The translations under genes were made by a program, and so were the position numbers. Positions 35,861 to 46,559 of a stretch of DNA of 64,000 bases are shown here, in pieces (the first letter of the stretch is position 1; each line of letters opens with the position of its first letter). Below the pieces are notes generated by a model. It was given only the letters and a program-made list of their open reading frames with translations, searched no databases and was not told where the DNA came from. The DNA is from Warburgia ugandensis. Taxonomy: Eukaryota; Streptophyta; Magnoliopsida; Canellales; Canellaceae. Where the stretch lies: positions 72,583,495 through 72,647,494 of the forward strand of contig CP141127.1 of the NCBI GenBank assembly GCA_035236585.1, read 5' to 3'.

Positions 35861-36852
35861 CTTAGTCTCTTTAGCTACAAATTATTTTCTTGATGCGTGG
35901 ATTATCTATGCTCGTTGTTCCTATAATATGTGCCAAATTAGGGAATAGTTTCACAATTATATATCTTACAATTATGGTTCTATCCTAGTGGGGAATGATA
36001 TGCATGCAAGGTCATTGGAATAGATACAATTAAAATAAAAATATTTGATGAGGATGTGAGGACTTTGGGTGATGTAAACTACAAAGCCAATTTGAAGAAG
36101 AATTTAATATCTTTAGGTACTTAAGATTCCAATGGTTACATATACATGGAAATAAGTGGAGTTTTGAAAGTGAACAAAGGGCTATGGTTTTGATGAAGGG
36201 ACAAAAAGTTGAAAAGAAAGTTGAGAATCTGTATAAGATTACAGGAAGTATGGTTGTAGGTGGAGCAGCTATCTTTTCACCTATGAATTCCTGCACAGAT
36301 GACATAAATATGTGTATGCTATTGGGGTATATGAATGAGTGTGGAATGATAGACTTCATAAAAGAAAGTTGTTAAAGGGAGTAAAGTCATGCAAGCTAGA
36401 CTTCTACAAGTATTATGTTCATGGGAAGCACTTAGGCTGCAATTTAAAACTACAACCCATAGAAACAATGGTGTTCTTGACTATATGTATGTCAATGCCA
36501 TCAAAAGGAGAAGCTCACTATTTTGTAAGCTTAATTAATGACTTTTCCACCAAATTTTGGGTCTACTTTATGAAGGTATGAAGGAAAATTTTGAGATTTT
36601 TACTAAGTTTAAGTTGTGGAAGACAAAAGTAGAAAAGCAAATAGGGAAATATATAAAGTATCTCAAGTCAAACAATGGAATGGTGTATAAGGAAAAGGAA
36701 TTCATGGAGTTCTACAAGAATGAAGGTATCAACAAACACTTTAGTACTCTAAGAACTCCACAACAAAATAGAGTTGTAGATCGCATGAATAGAACTCTTT
36801 TGGAAAGAGCATTATGTATGAGATTGCATGTAGAGTTACCGAATAGTTTCTA
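35861..36852 (+). pseudogene. Copia protease, GAG-pre-integrase and integrase remnants
   Basis: NYFLDAWIIYARCSYNM (about 35878-35930) matches the protease start of Tnt1-like elements, where LD.W..DTG.S.HM is normal; the catalytic DTG is replaced by YAR. Then come KANLKKNLISLG- and LMKGQKVEKKVENLYKI-like segments and a pre-integrase segment (LLKGVKSCKLDFYKYYVHGK near 36370-36430). The integrase core follows, with FVSLINDFSTKFWVYFMK, KYLKSNNGMVYKEKEF and TLRTPQQNRVVDRMNRTLLE near 36510-36810. The DDE triad is damaged (SNNG for SDNG, VVDRMN for VAERMN). It would have inserted the cDNA into the chromosome. Confidence 0.8.
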
Positions 36853-37329
36853 GGCTAAAGTAAGCAACATGGCATGTTATGTTGTTAAAAATCACCATAT
36901 ATGGTGCTTGATTGTAAAGTGGCGGAAGAGTTGTGTACAAGAAGGGATGTCAACTACTCAATGTTGAGGATCTTTGTATGCCCTATGTATATTCATGTGC
37001 AAAGTGGACGGCAGTCCAAATTGGATTTTAAGTTGAGAAAGTGCTAATTTCTTGGCTATTATAAGGCAATGAAAGGCTACAAATTGTGGAACCCAAGTGC
37101 TCAAAAAAGTTGTCATCAAAAGGAATGTCTTATTTGACAAATCCTCAATTATGAAGGAGAGCTAGCAAGGTGAAGACAAGTCAGAGGTAGTAGATGATGG
37201 TAAGAAACTTTAGATTAAGGTGGAGCTAGATGAGTTATAAATAGTAAAAAAACTCATTCGGTTAGGAATTTAACAATTGCAAGTGTAGGAGAGCATAGCC
37301 AAAAGTAGACTGAAACGAAGTAATAAAGC

Positions 37330-37640
37330 TCCAAAGGAATATGGTTTTGAAGAAATGCTTTCTTTTGCTTTAGTAATAAATAGTAGAGATCCATCTTCTT
37401 ATCAGGATGTGATATCATGTAAAGATAGAAATAAGTGGATAATAGCTATGAAGGAAGAGATTGAGTCACTTATGAAGAATGTAACTTGGGAGTTGGTCAA
37501 ACTCATAAGAGATAGAAGGTTATAGGCTGCAAGTGGGCACTAAGAAGAAAGGAGGCATTGGTAGAAAAAGAAATTGAGAAATATCAAGGCAAAATTAGTA
37601 GCAAAAGGGTATTCACACAAAGAGAGTTGATTACAATGAG
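37330..37640 (+). pseudogene. Copia reverse transcriptase, N-terminal part
   Basis: This reads EEMLSFALVINSRDPSSYQD, then AMKEEIESLMKNVTWELVKL, a frameshift, GCKWALRRKE, and KLVAKGYSHKES followed by a VDYNE reading at the insertion point. It is the start of copia reverse transcriptase (EP..Y.EA.....W..AM..E..SL..N.TWELV.LP...K.I.CKWVFK.K...KA RLVAKG). It stops at 37640 because of the solo LTR. Excising the LTR joins ..DYNE to V.. at 41089. Confidence 0.8.
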
Positions 37641-38159
37641 TGTAATGACTCAAAATTTTAAGATATTCTTGTCAAATAATAGTAACCCTTTTTCAATCAC
37701 AATCAATCATAGTGTTTGTAATTTACAGAATTTTTATATCTTATCTATTTTGGAAAATAATTATATTGGATGGGTAGATAAATGTTCTATTTTATTTAAA
37801 ATATGTAAAGAGAAAATTTGTTGAAAATATTTCCATAACTAGATTCTACTCAAGAAATGGAATTCAATGCCTTAAAGAACACTAAAAAAGGAGTCCATAT
37901 GAAAAAGTTATGAGCATTGGAAGATGAAGGGTAATTTGATAATTAAAAAAAATAAATAATGCATGGGGCTGTTTTTTTAATAGCACCCCCTTCCGACCCT
38001 ACGTCATTCTCCTCTTTAGCACCATGTTAGCATGGAGTCATCATTGTATCGGCTACGGAACTGTGTGGGCACCGTAAACCATGTCAATGCCAAAGAAGAC
38101 GATGGGCGCCAACCACTGTTTGTGGTGGCAGAACTGCCAAAAAGGGCAATGCACCACCC

Positions 38160-38166
38160 TATAAAT
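38160..38166 (+). promoter_or_regulatory. TATA box of the solo LTR at 37641
   Basis: TATAAAT followed by a pyrimidine-rich CCCCCTCTCTTCTTCCCC stretch, about 520 bp into the LTR. TATA plus pyrimidine patch is a common plant core promoter arrangement. Confidence 0.5.
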
Positions 38167-40000
38167 CCCCCTCTCTTCTTCCCCATCGCACCTCAGATCA
38201 ATCCCTGATCTTCTTCTCTTCCTCCAGCCACTTGTTCTCCATTTTTCTAACGAATGTAACTACGGTTACTGTTTGGCCCTACGACATTTGTTTGAGCAAC
38301 AACAGATTGAAGATTAGACATCACCACTGGATTCCTCGTGAGAAGACGATCAAAACCCTTCCATCTATTTCACAATCAAAGCAGATTTTATCAACAATCG
38401 AATGAAGATTCTAATCCGACAACATAGAATTTTTTGGCAATAGTCTGACAAGAAAATCCACATTTACTAGCATCAAATGACCACGAAACAATTACAAACT
38501 TAACAGAAGTGAAGGTAAGAGCTTGATCTACAAATCCTTTCAATTAGGAGTCAATCCAACCCAAAAAACATCACTGGCTACTATCACTCAGGTCACTTTC
38601 TCCAGCGACAGCCAGTCATCATCAGTAACCCTATTCTGGATCCAAAATTTCAATATAAACCATTAAACAGACCTGAATCATGAAATCTTCAATTGTAGGA
38701 GTTATACAACTCTGATTAATGATCCAAAAGGTCCGTTAGAATTGTATCAATGATACAGACCTAATTATTATATAAAATCTAGGATCAAAGAATGATTTTA
38801 TCTACTTATGGCCTAAAAACCCTAGAAATCTCATAGATTTGCTAGATCAAAGATGATCTAAACCTAATAAGTGGTCTATTGGATAGCTTAGAAGCATTAG
38901 ATATCCAATTCAACCCTAAATTAAGGATGATCACCCTTAGATCATAGATCTGATCAGTTATGGATGGGATTAGAGTCCAAATAGATTATCTAGGCCATTA
39001 ACTATGAACCTAATTAATCATTGGGAAATAATAGTTAGATTCTTATGTACAGGATACTATAAAGACCTTGAAGAAGATCTAAGACTTAAATTAAAGGAGG
39101 ACATGAATTAAGTAACATCTTTCGAGGTAGGTAATCTGATACTATTAAGATTTCAAATATATTCCAAAATCTAATTGATTTACCTGACTCAATTACCGTG
39201 TTTAGTATGCTTTTTGAGATATGATATTCTTATAATCGATCATCAGAATTGTCTTCATGATTTATGGTCTTGAATGTGATTGCTTGCATTGAACATATTT
39301 TATGTATGCATTGCTCGCATGTTTTGAAACTAATTACATAAATTGCATGATTTACAATGATTGAGATTTGGATTATATGTATATATATCTTTTTCGAGCT
39401 AATGAGCTTGGTGGGCACTATGCTGAGAGGTTGTTTATGTACGGGGTTGGCCTTCCATCCTCTAACCACCAAAGGTGGTTGGTATCACTACCCAAAGCGG
39501 CATTGTCCCTACCACGACTACTGTGGTAAATAAGGATGACCACTGGAGGTGTTCACGGCACCCTTTTTGAGGACATATCCATAGTCATCGTGGAGGCTAT
39601 GGTGGGCTAGTCTCTAGATACTAGAGACACACGATTTCAGAATAGGTTCTGGTTGTGAGCATAGTTGACCCTATGATTTCGGTTTTGATATCGATATGCA
39701 TATTGCATTGAGAGGGTCATAGATGAGTACTTGTGACCAGCCGGCTTGATGTGTTTGCTGACCTGTCGGCTGGATATGTTCACTGACCCATCGGTTTTCA
39801 TGATATCTATCGTGGGGTTGAAATTCTACCATTTGATTTGATCGATTACTACTTTAAGATTTATAGTAATTATTACTATTGTATGAATTATTGATTTTGA
39901 GCAATTAGCTTGATGTGTTCGCTGAAAATTCTAGTGCATGAATTGATTGACTACTACTATTTTAGTAATGTTTTATATTGCTAATTAATGGATTCGATAA

Positions 40001-40950
40001 AAGTTCCATGGTTTGGAAATGTGTAAATGACTTTATTTATGCATAAATACCAATGGTTACACAAAACGGAATTACATGATCTTATTACTTTTCTTGAAAT
40101 TACGTCTCTTGCATGCCGTGTTTTCAAATTAGTAGTATCAGGTCACCTACTGAGTATGATGAATACTCAACCAAATCCATTATTTTTTATATCATACAAA
40201 GTACAATTAGAATGAGCTTTAAAGAGTGTTAGTACTATAATCAAATGAGCAAAGGTAAGGCTAAGTGAGGATATAATTGTACCAGATTTCATTTTGAGTG
40301 ATCCTTTTAGTATTTGATGTAAAATTGGTTGTAAGTAATTATTTATAACTTGGGCTGTAATTAACAATCTTGGGAATGGTAATTATTCATTTTTATATTT
40401 TGGCCAAAAGTTGCCATGGCATGATTCATTATCTATTGATTGAGATCAGTTAATGACAAGCGGGGTTTTCTCGTGAAAAAGTTCCATGGTTTGGAAATGT
40501 ATAAATGAGTTTATTTATGCATAAATACTAATGGTTACACAAAACAGAATTGCATGATCTTATTACTTTCCTGAAATTATGTCTCTTGCAAGCTATGTTT
40601 TCAAATTAGTAGTATCAGGTCACCTACTGAGTATGATGAATACTCAACCAAATTCATTATTTTTCATATCAGACAAAGTACAATTAGAATGAGCTTTAGA
40701 GAGTGTTAGTACTGCAGTCAAATGAGCGAAGGTAAGGCTAAGTGAGGATATAATTGTACCAGATTTCATATTGAGTGATCCTTTTAGTATTTGATGTCAA
40801 ATTGGTTGTAAGTAATTATTTGTAACTTGGGCTGTGATTAACAATCTTGGGAATGGTAATTATTCATTTTTATATTTTGTCCATAAGTTGCCATGGCATG
40901 ATTCATTATCTGTTCATTGAGATTAGTTAATGACACTCAGGGGCTTTTTG
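40001..40950 (+). repeat. 478-bp tandem duplication within the solo LTR
   Basis: The stretch from 40001 (AAGTTCCATGGTTTGGAAAT) recurs from 40479 with few differences. It includes two copies of the hairpin CTACTGAGTATGATGAATACTC. The other long LTRs have this region once. Confidence 0.85.
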
Positions 40951-41088
40951 TGAAAATGTTTCAAATAAAAGAAAATTTTTGTTGCATTCATTTTGAAAAA
41001 TTGTTTTAAAAAAAATAGAGATCAATCTCGCAAGTGAAAGCTTGTTATTTTAAAATTGCATTATAAAAACTTGGGTCGTCACAATAAG

Positions 41089-42350
41089 GTTATCTTGTTA
41101 GTTGTGAAGCAAACTTTCTATAAGGGTGTCGTTATCTATGGTAGCTAAGTTCAATGGAACTTGATCAGTTTAGTATAATAATGACTCTCCTTCATGGAAA
41201 TTTGGAGGAAGAGATTTACATGGAGCAATCACAAGGATTTAAAGTGCTTGGGAGTGTGTAGATTGAAAAGGTCACATCACAGCTTGAATATATCTCCAAG
41301 GCAATGGTATAAGCACATTGACTCCTACCTGCTTCGGATTGGCAACACCTATGGTGTATATGATTCTTGTGTTTATTTTGAGATTCTTGTGAATGGTTCT
41401 CATGTTCTATGGATGTTATATGTTGCTACAAAGGAAAATTTTGAAGTAGATCTTTTGAACTCCTTATTACACAAGGAATTCAATATGAACAATTTAGGTG
41501 CTGTAAAAAAGATACTTGGGATGGAGATACATTAGGCCAAGGCTACAACAAGGTTGTGACTTTTTTAGAAAATATATATTGAGAAGGTGCTAGAAATATT
41601 TATGATGAATGGTGCTAAAGTGGTAAACATTCCTCTAGTAAGTCATTTTAAGTTGTCTGCTAAGTTATGTCCTACTAAGGTACATGAAATTGTTTATATA
41701 TCTCAAGGGCCATATGCAAATGTAGTCGTTGTTCTATGCATACAATAGTACACAGAAGGTTTAATATCTCACATGCTATTAATATGGTTAGCAAGTATAT
41801 GGCTAATCCAAGGAACAACCATCGGGATGTAAGTAAAGTGAATATTAAGGTACTTGAGAGGTATTAAGGATTATGACATTGTGTTTGAAATACAATAAGT
41901 GCCAAGGACCATAGTTGGATATACAAATATGGATTATACAAGAGAGTTAGATTATAGGAGATCCACTGTAAGGTTTTGTGTTTACACTAGTTGGAAGACC
42001 TATTTGTCAAAGATCTGTGTTGCAATCTAGAGTAACACTATCCCCAATAAAACCATAGTATATAGCAGCCATATAAGTCAGGAAGGAAGTTTTGTGTTGA
42101 AGAGGCTGATGACTCGCCTTGAATTGAAATATGAAGGTATCTAATTGTATTATAATAGCCAAAATGCCATTTAACTTGACTAAGAATTTGGTGTACAGTG
42201 TAGGGATTAAACACAGATGTGAGACATCATAAAATGCTAAAGTGGGTTTCTACAAGAGAAGTGTTCCCACAAAAGAGAAAACACTGGACATGCTTACAAA
42301 GTCTGTTCCTATAAACAAGTTCAAGAATTGCTTGGACTTACTTCTTTTGT
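41089..42350 (+). pseudogene. Copia reverse transcriptase C-terminal part and RNase H
   Basis: It resumes with VILLVVKQT (family form VFSPVVKHT). LEEEIYMEQSQGFKVLG (41200-41250), SPRQWYKHIDSYLLRIG and YDSCVYFE follow. The catalytic YVDDML is represented by a decayed LWMLYVATKE, after which comes NLGAVKKILGMEIH. RNase H and C-terminal remnants include KVLEIFMMNGAKVVNIPL, YLRGIKDYDIVFE, VGYTNMDYTRELDYRRSTV and YYNSQNAI, with a final TxDMLTKSVPINKF-like segment near 42290. The strong match to Tnt1-type pol and the order support the call. Loss of the YVDD Asp pair, and the many stops, show it is dead. Confidence 0.8.
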
Positions 42351-42479
42351 TATTGAAGACATGTGGAGCATCTTGGGTTACTGGTACGGTAATCTAGAGG
42401 TAGGAGGAGGATTACAAATGCATTCAAGGTGGCTGTAACTGAGCCAAAGTGGGAATTTTGTGCAAAATATCCCAACTTA

Positions 42480-42560
42480 TTAACATATGGTGAGTGGGAC
42501 CTACTTTTGTTTGGTTTATTAATAGAACAATTTTCTCTTAAAAGAGGAGTAAGGTGCCTT
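42480..42560 (+). mobile_element. Truncated 3' LTR of the copia element
   Basis: TGGGACCTACTTTTGTTTGG and TTTTCTCTTAAAAGAGG match the sequence at 22264-22316 before copia gag. The similarity stops after about 60 bp, where the next repeat begins. This is taken as a remnant of the LTR pair. Confidence 0.5.
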
Positions 42561-42567
42561 GGAGAGT

Positions 42568-42972
42568 GCTCTGATACCATTTGTAACAACCTGAGTTTTC
42601 AACAATCACAATATTGTCCGCTTTAGGGCGCTTATATACCCTTCACGGCTTTGTTCTTCCCCAGTTTTCCAGGAAAAACGCGTTGTGACTATTAGAGTTT
42701 CCCAAATTGTTATAAACAACTAAGTTTCCTCTCCCCAAGGGATGTGGGACTAACTCTCTATCCTTCACCCCAACCTAGAAGCCTATCAGCCTTCTCTTAG
42801 CCCACCCTCATCAGTCCAAGGCTTTACATCTTCCCCCTTAGGGAACACACATCCCTGTGTGATAGCCACGACCAATAAGAGCTTATATAAACTTTAGTCA
42901 CATTCTTTTGTCTACCTGTTGGGTGCAAGTAATTAATTTCTTGCCATGCCCTCCTTCAAGTAGGTTTGGAAC
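42568..42972 (-). mobile_element. Small LTR-like repeat with tRNA-Met primer site (TRIM/SMART-like)
   Basis: GCTCTGATACCA at 42568-42579 is the complement of the tRNA-Met primer site, and the sequence after it starts TGTAACAACCTGAG. It is followed by CAATATTGTCCGCTTTAGGG, a string I associate with a widely dispersed small LTR element of plants. Left of the primer site there is only copia DNA, so the element is truncated. The right border is set by the next long LTR. Family naming is from memory and uncertain. Confidence 0.4.
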
Positions 42973-45900
42973 TGAGATGACTTGGGTTTTTCAACAACTT
43001 TTCCAAATCTTTTGCAAAATTTAGGTTCTTAAGTTTTAAAAGTTCTTTCTAAAAACAAACACAGAAAACATTTCTCTAAGAAAAGATTTTCCAATGAAAA
43101 ACTCGAGTGTCATCTCAATAAAACAAAACACATTTCAAGAATATTGAATTGCCGAACATATTTATTTAAGTGATTCAAAATATATCTTTAAAGATTTCTA
43201 GGGTTCATCTAGTCACAGCTCACAATCTAACCATATAATTGTACGCACATACATGTCCAAGAAATTCAAATAAAAGTCATATATTTACATTATAATTATA
43301 ATCCTATACTATCAGCAAGCTTGGACAATATTGTGACATATCATGTCAAATTGTATTAATATCAGTGGTCAAAATGAGCTCAAACGGTATGAATCAAATA
43401 AAAAAATGTATCAAACATGTAAATCAATCATATATAAAAAATCAATTGATCAACCCATTGATCAATCAATCGCTAAGTAGCAATTATCATCTTGCCATAG
43501 GCACTAGTCTATACTCTCAAGAATAACTAACATGTTAGCATATGTCCACACATCAAATGGGCAACTATGCTAAAAAAGGAACCCTATGTCCCACCTGTTT
43601 TCGTTGGTGGATACCACACCGACTCTCATGGGGCCAACGAATCACGACAAGATTAGTTTTCTCATGATACTTCCACTCTTGTAACTTAAAGTCTATCTTA
43701 GGTGTATCAAAACAAAAGTTAGAAGCTAGTGGCCAATTGGACTTCTTAGCATAGCAACTGGTGGGATCTTAGTATCACCCCTAGCCAAGTCCAACTCTCA
43801 ATTGAGTTGCATGATTTTAAAAAAAATCCCATTTTCACATTAGCATGCAATCAAAATCATACTTATAGACGTTACATATCCCCATCCCTGTAAGCTCAAA
43901 ATCATAAACACCCCCTTAAGGCCAAAATATGGGATTTAAACAAATAGATTAGTAGTGCAAAAGTACTCATAAAATCAAGTCAGAAGTGCATACGTACTCA
44001 AATCTCTTAGTAATAGTTTGAAACATATCTAAATTAAAATACCAATTCCATGCACTTTTCATAATGAAGTTTGCACCCTAAAATCAAGAGAAGAATGAGG
44101 TAATCAAATACTCATGTTCAAAATCAATACCATTTCCATATCAAAATGCTGAAAGCATCCAAATCAGTTTTCAAAACTATGTGAGTGCTCTAAATTAAGT
44201 ACAAAAATATTGTATAGATCAAGTATAATCTTTCAAAATAACATATTTTTTCAAAACATAGGAAAATGACAATATTTTCAAATCTACAAGTCTTTTGCCA
44301 GTATAAAATATACATTGATTTAAGATCATGCATCAAATTCAATTGAGACATCGATTTTCATATAGTACATATATTAAATACATGTGTTTGAATATTAAAT
44401 AGATTCTACAAAGAATATACTTTTAAAATCTATAGCAATGTCATTAGTTAATTCATCCAAATATGTATTCAAATAAGACCATAGTTCATTAAAATCCAAA
44501 TGTATAGAAAACTTTAATGATAGTAAAACTACCTAACTCATGCGACAATTCCTAAATCTAGCTGAGTCGTCCTTCAACTTTTAATACAGAATCACATATC
44601 CAATACAAATTACAAACTAAACTCTAATTGCACATCAAAACATGGATAGAATATAAAAATCTAATTGTAATTCAAAGTCTAATTTGAGCATCCTAATTTG
44701 GGCCACTCATTGACACAAATCCTTCATGATAAATGTATATTGACATAGATTATGCACCTATTATCATCGATTAACATATTAGATCTAGGTAATACTCATC
44801 AATTCAAATCAAAACCATAAATTAACTTAATACTATATGTGTGTATGATTTCTCTAATCTAATATGAATGAAAATTTGAAAGTTTAGACATATATAATAA
44901 TATAGATCAACTTTTCAAATATATGGAATCCTTAATTCATTGCGAATTAATCTTCTATCACCAATCAATAAATAACATTCACAAGATCTCAATCGATAAG
45001 GTCACTGATTTAATTTTTTATCCATAAATTGACACTAGAAGTTTAAATCCACACTATTTATTTTTTATTAATGGTCTAGATTAATGTATACATCTCTAAT
45101 ATCAACAATCCATGTAATTAGAGGCCACTTGTTCAGTAGATCAACAATCCATGTAATCACTGATCAATGTCCAATCAAGTTTTTAACTACCAATCATCAC
45201 CAATTAGGTTCTGAATAGTCGAATTAGACTTTGCACAGTTAATGCACCTTCAATTTGTCATTCTTATCCTAAATAATTATTAATATAAAATTCATGTAAC
45301 CAAGAACGTAGATCTAATGTTCGATCATGTTTTCAACAATTGAATTTGTAGATATAAGATTTACATTCATGCACTAAATTTACATAAAATTGTAATGGTT
45401 GGATGATCTCTATTTGGACATTCATTAACATAGGTGCATAGATAGAGAGACGAAGAATCCAAATATGTAATTTTAAAGTTTTACAATCACTAGATCCAAT
45501 CAATGTCACCTGAGAAGACGACTAGAAAATAGTTGCACAATGACAACTATTACATAGTCAAATAAAATTGCAAAATTCATCATCTTGAATCATTTTCAAC
45601 GTTTTGGCTGAAAATTCATAAAAAAATCAACACTATTGTTCCACTAGTTTCTCCAATTTGCAGCCTCAATTATTCACCAATCTTTAAACAACCAAAGGGG
45701 TTTTGCTTAGTACTTGTTGGAGAAGATGATGATGGCTTCAGATTGTCAATCTAACATTGTCTTCTCCACTATTCCTCTCAAATTTTGATGAGATATTTTG
45801 GTCACCAAGGGAGAGTACAAGGGAGGGAGAACACATGGATCAAGCAATATGTAGCTGCCGATAGTGACCAAGGGGAAACTACAAGGGAGGATTGCAGAGA

Positions 45901-46011
45901 GTTTTGCATGGGGGAAAAGCTCAGATGCTTACATGGTAGTGAGATTAGATGATGAGAATAAGTCATGTTATAGAGTAGCTGTTGAAGAAGACTAAGAAAG
46001 AAGAAACAAAA

Positions 46012-46072
<61 letters not shown>

Positions 46073-46432
46073 GAGTATTTATGCTCATTAAAGGGAGGAT
46101 TAGGCTATGTCATTTGACCGACATGATTTACACTGGTTTGGTCACATGGTAAAATTACTAAAACACCCTTTGGTGGTGTCATTATCAATTTTGAACCCCT
46201 ATTTTCAATAGTCAATTTTTCTTGTATGAAATCCAATTTCAATGTTCTTAATATTGTTGAAAACTATTTTTCAAGTACACTCCAAACATCAAGATTTCAA
46301 TGGTTAGTTCTATATCTTTCAAAAGTTCGTTTATTCAGAACTTGAAGGGATAGAAATCTAAATTTACATTTCATTTCAACTAGACTTTAGCAAAATTACA
46401 TGAAATAAAATTTCCAAATTAAGGTTTTTACA
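42973..46432 (-). mobile_element. Long solo LTR (gypsy, about 3.5 kb)
   Basis: It begins TGAGATGACTTGGG (a decayed TGTGACGACCC) and ends AAGGTTTTTACA. The internal order matches the other long LTRs: the GC-richer block with paired CCACC/GGTGG motifs at about 43560-43770, and a TATA-like TATTTATG (46076-46083) near the right end. No 5-bp duplication is visible (GGAAC against AGGAT), so the borders are less certain than for the other copies. No primer site or polypurine tract is present. The strand is inferred from similarity. Confidence 0.65.
46014..46069. repeat. (AG)n microsatellite
   Basis: 28 perfect AG units, just downstream (in minus-strand sense) of the TATA-like motif of the long LTR, so it would be a CT-rich tract near the start of the LTR transcript. 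Confidence 0.95.
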
Positions 46433-46524
46433 AGGATTTCAACTGGGAGGGAGGGGTCTACTTTAACCAGCACCATTGCTATCCATATATTGGCACCTTT
46501 ATCCAAAAAATTTTAAAGTTTTAC
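46433..46524. other. Short spacer between LTR and LINE
   Basis: 92 bp including a purine-rich GGGAGGGAGGGG run near 46446. Nothing else is recognised. It may contain the LINE target site. Confidence 0.3.
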
Positions 46525-46559
46525 ATCATCATCATCATCATCAAGACTTTATCCCAATT

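Larger units (their letters stand above)
37641..41083 (+). mobile_element. Solo LTR (gypsy, 3.4 kb) inside copia reverse transcriptase
   Basis: It runs TGTAATGACTC to GGGTCGTCACA, the reverse orientation of the LTRs at 15145 and 22518, so sense is plus. It is flanked by ATGAG (37636-37640) and ATAAG (41084-41088), a 5-bp duplication with one change. The copia reading frame resumes exactly after it. It has a TATA box at 38160, the shared GC-richer block at about 39395-39690, and a tandem duplication of about 478 bp (40001-40950). No primer site or polypurine tract is seen at its borders. Confidence 0.88.
22260..42560 (+). mobile_element. Ty1/copia retrotransposon (Tnt1/Tork-like), twice interrupted
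   Basis: The plus strand carries gag, protease, integrase, reverse transcriptase and RNase H remnants in copia order. It is split by a solo LTR carrying a nested element (22518-35184) and by a second solo LTR (37641-41083). Without the insertions it is about 4.1 kb, shorter than a full Tnt1-like element. Similar sequences near 22265-22320 and 42505-42545 (sharing TTTGGTTT..TAA.AGA and TTTCTCTTAAAAGAGG) are taken as truncated 5' and 3' LTRs. The outer borders are approximate and no target duplication was found. Every domain has stops. Confidence 0.8.

Noticed and set aside
42968-46438. Target duplication for the long LTR at 42973
   Set aside because: GGAAC on the left and AGGAT on the right do not match, so no duplication is claimed and the borders stay tentative.
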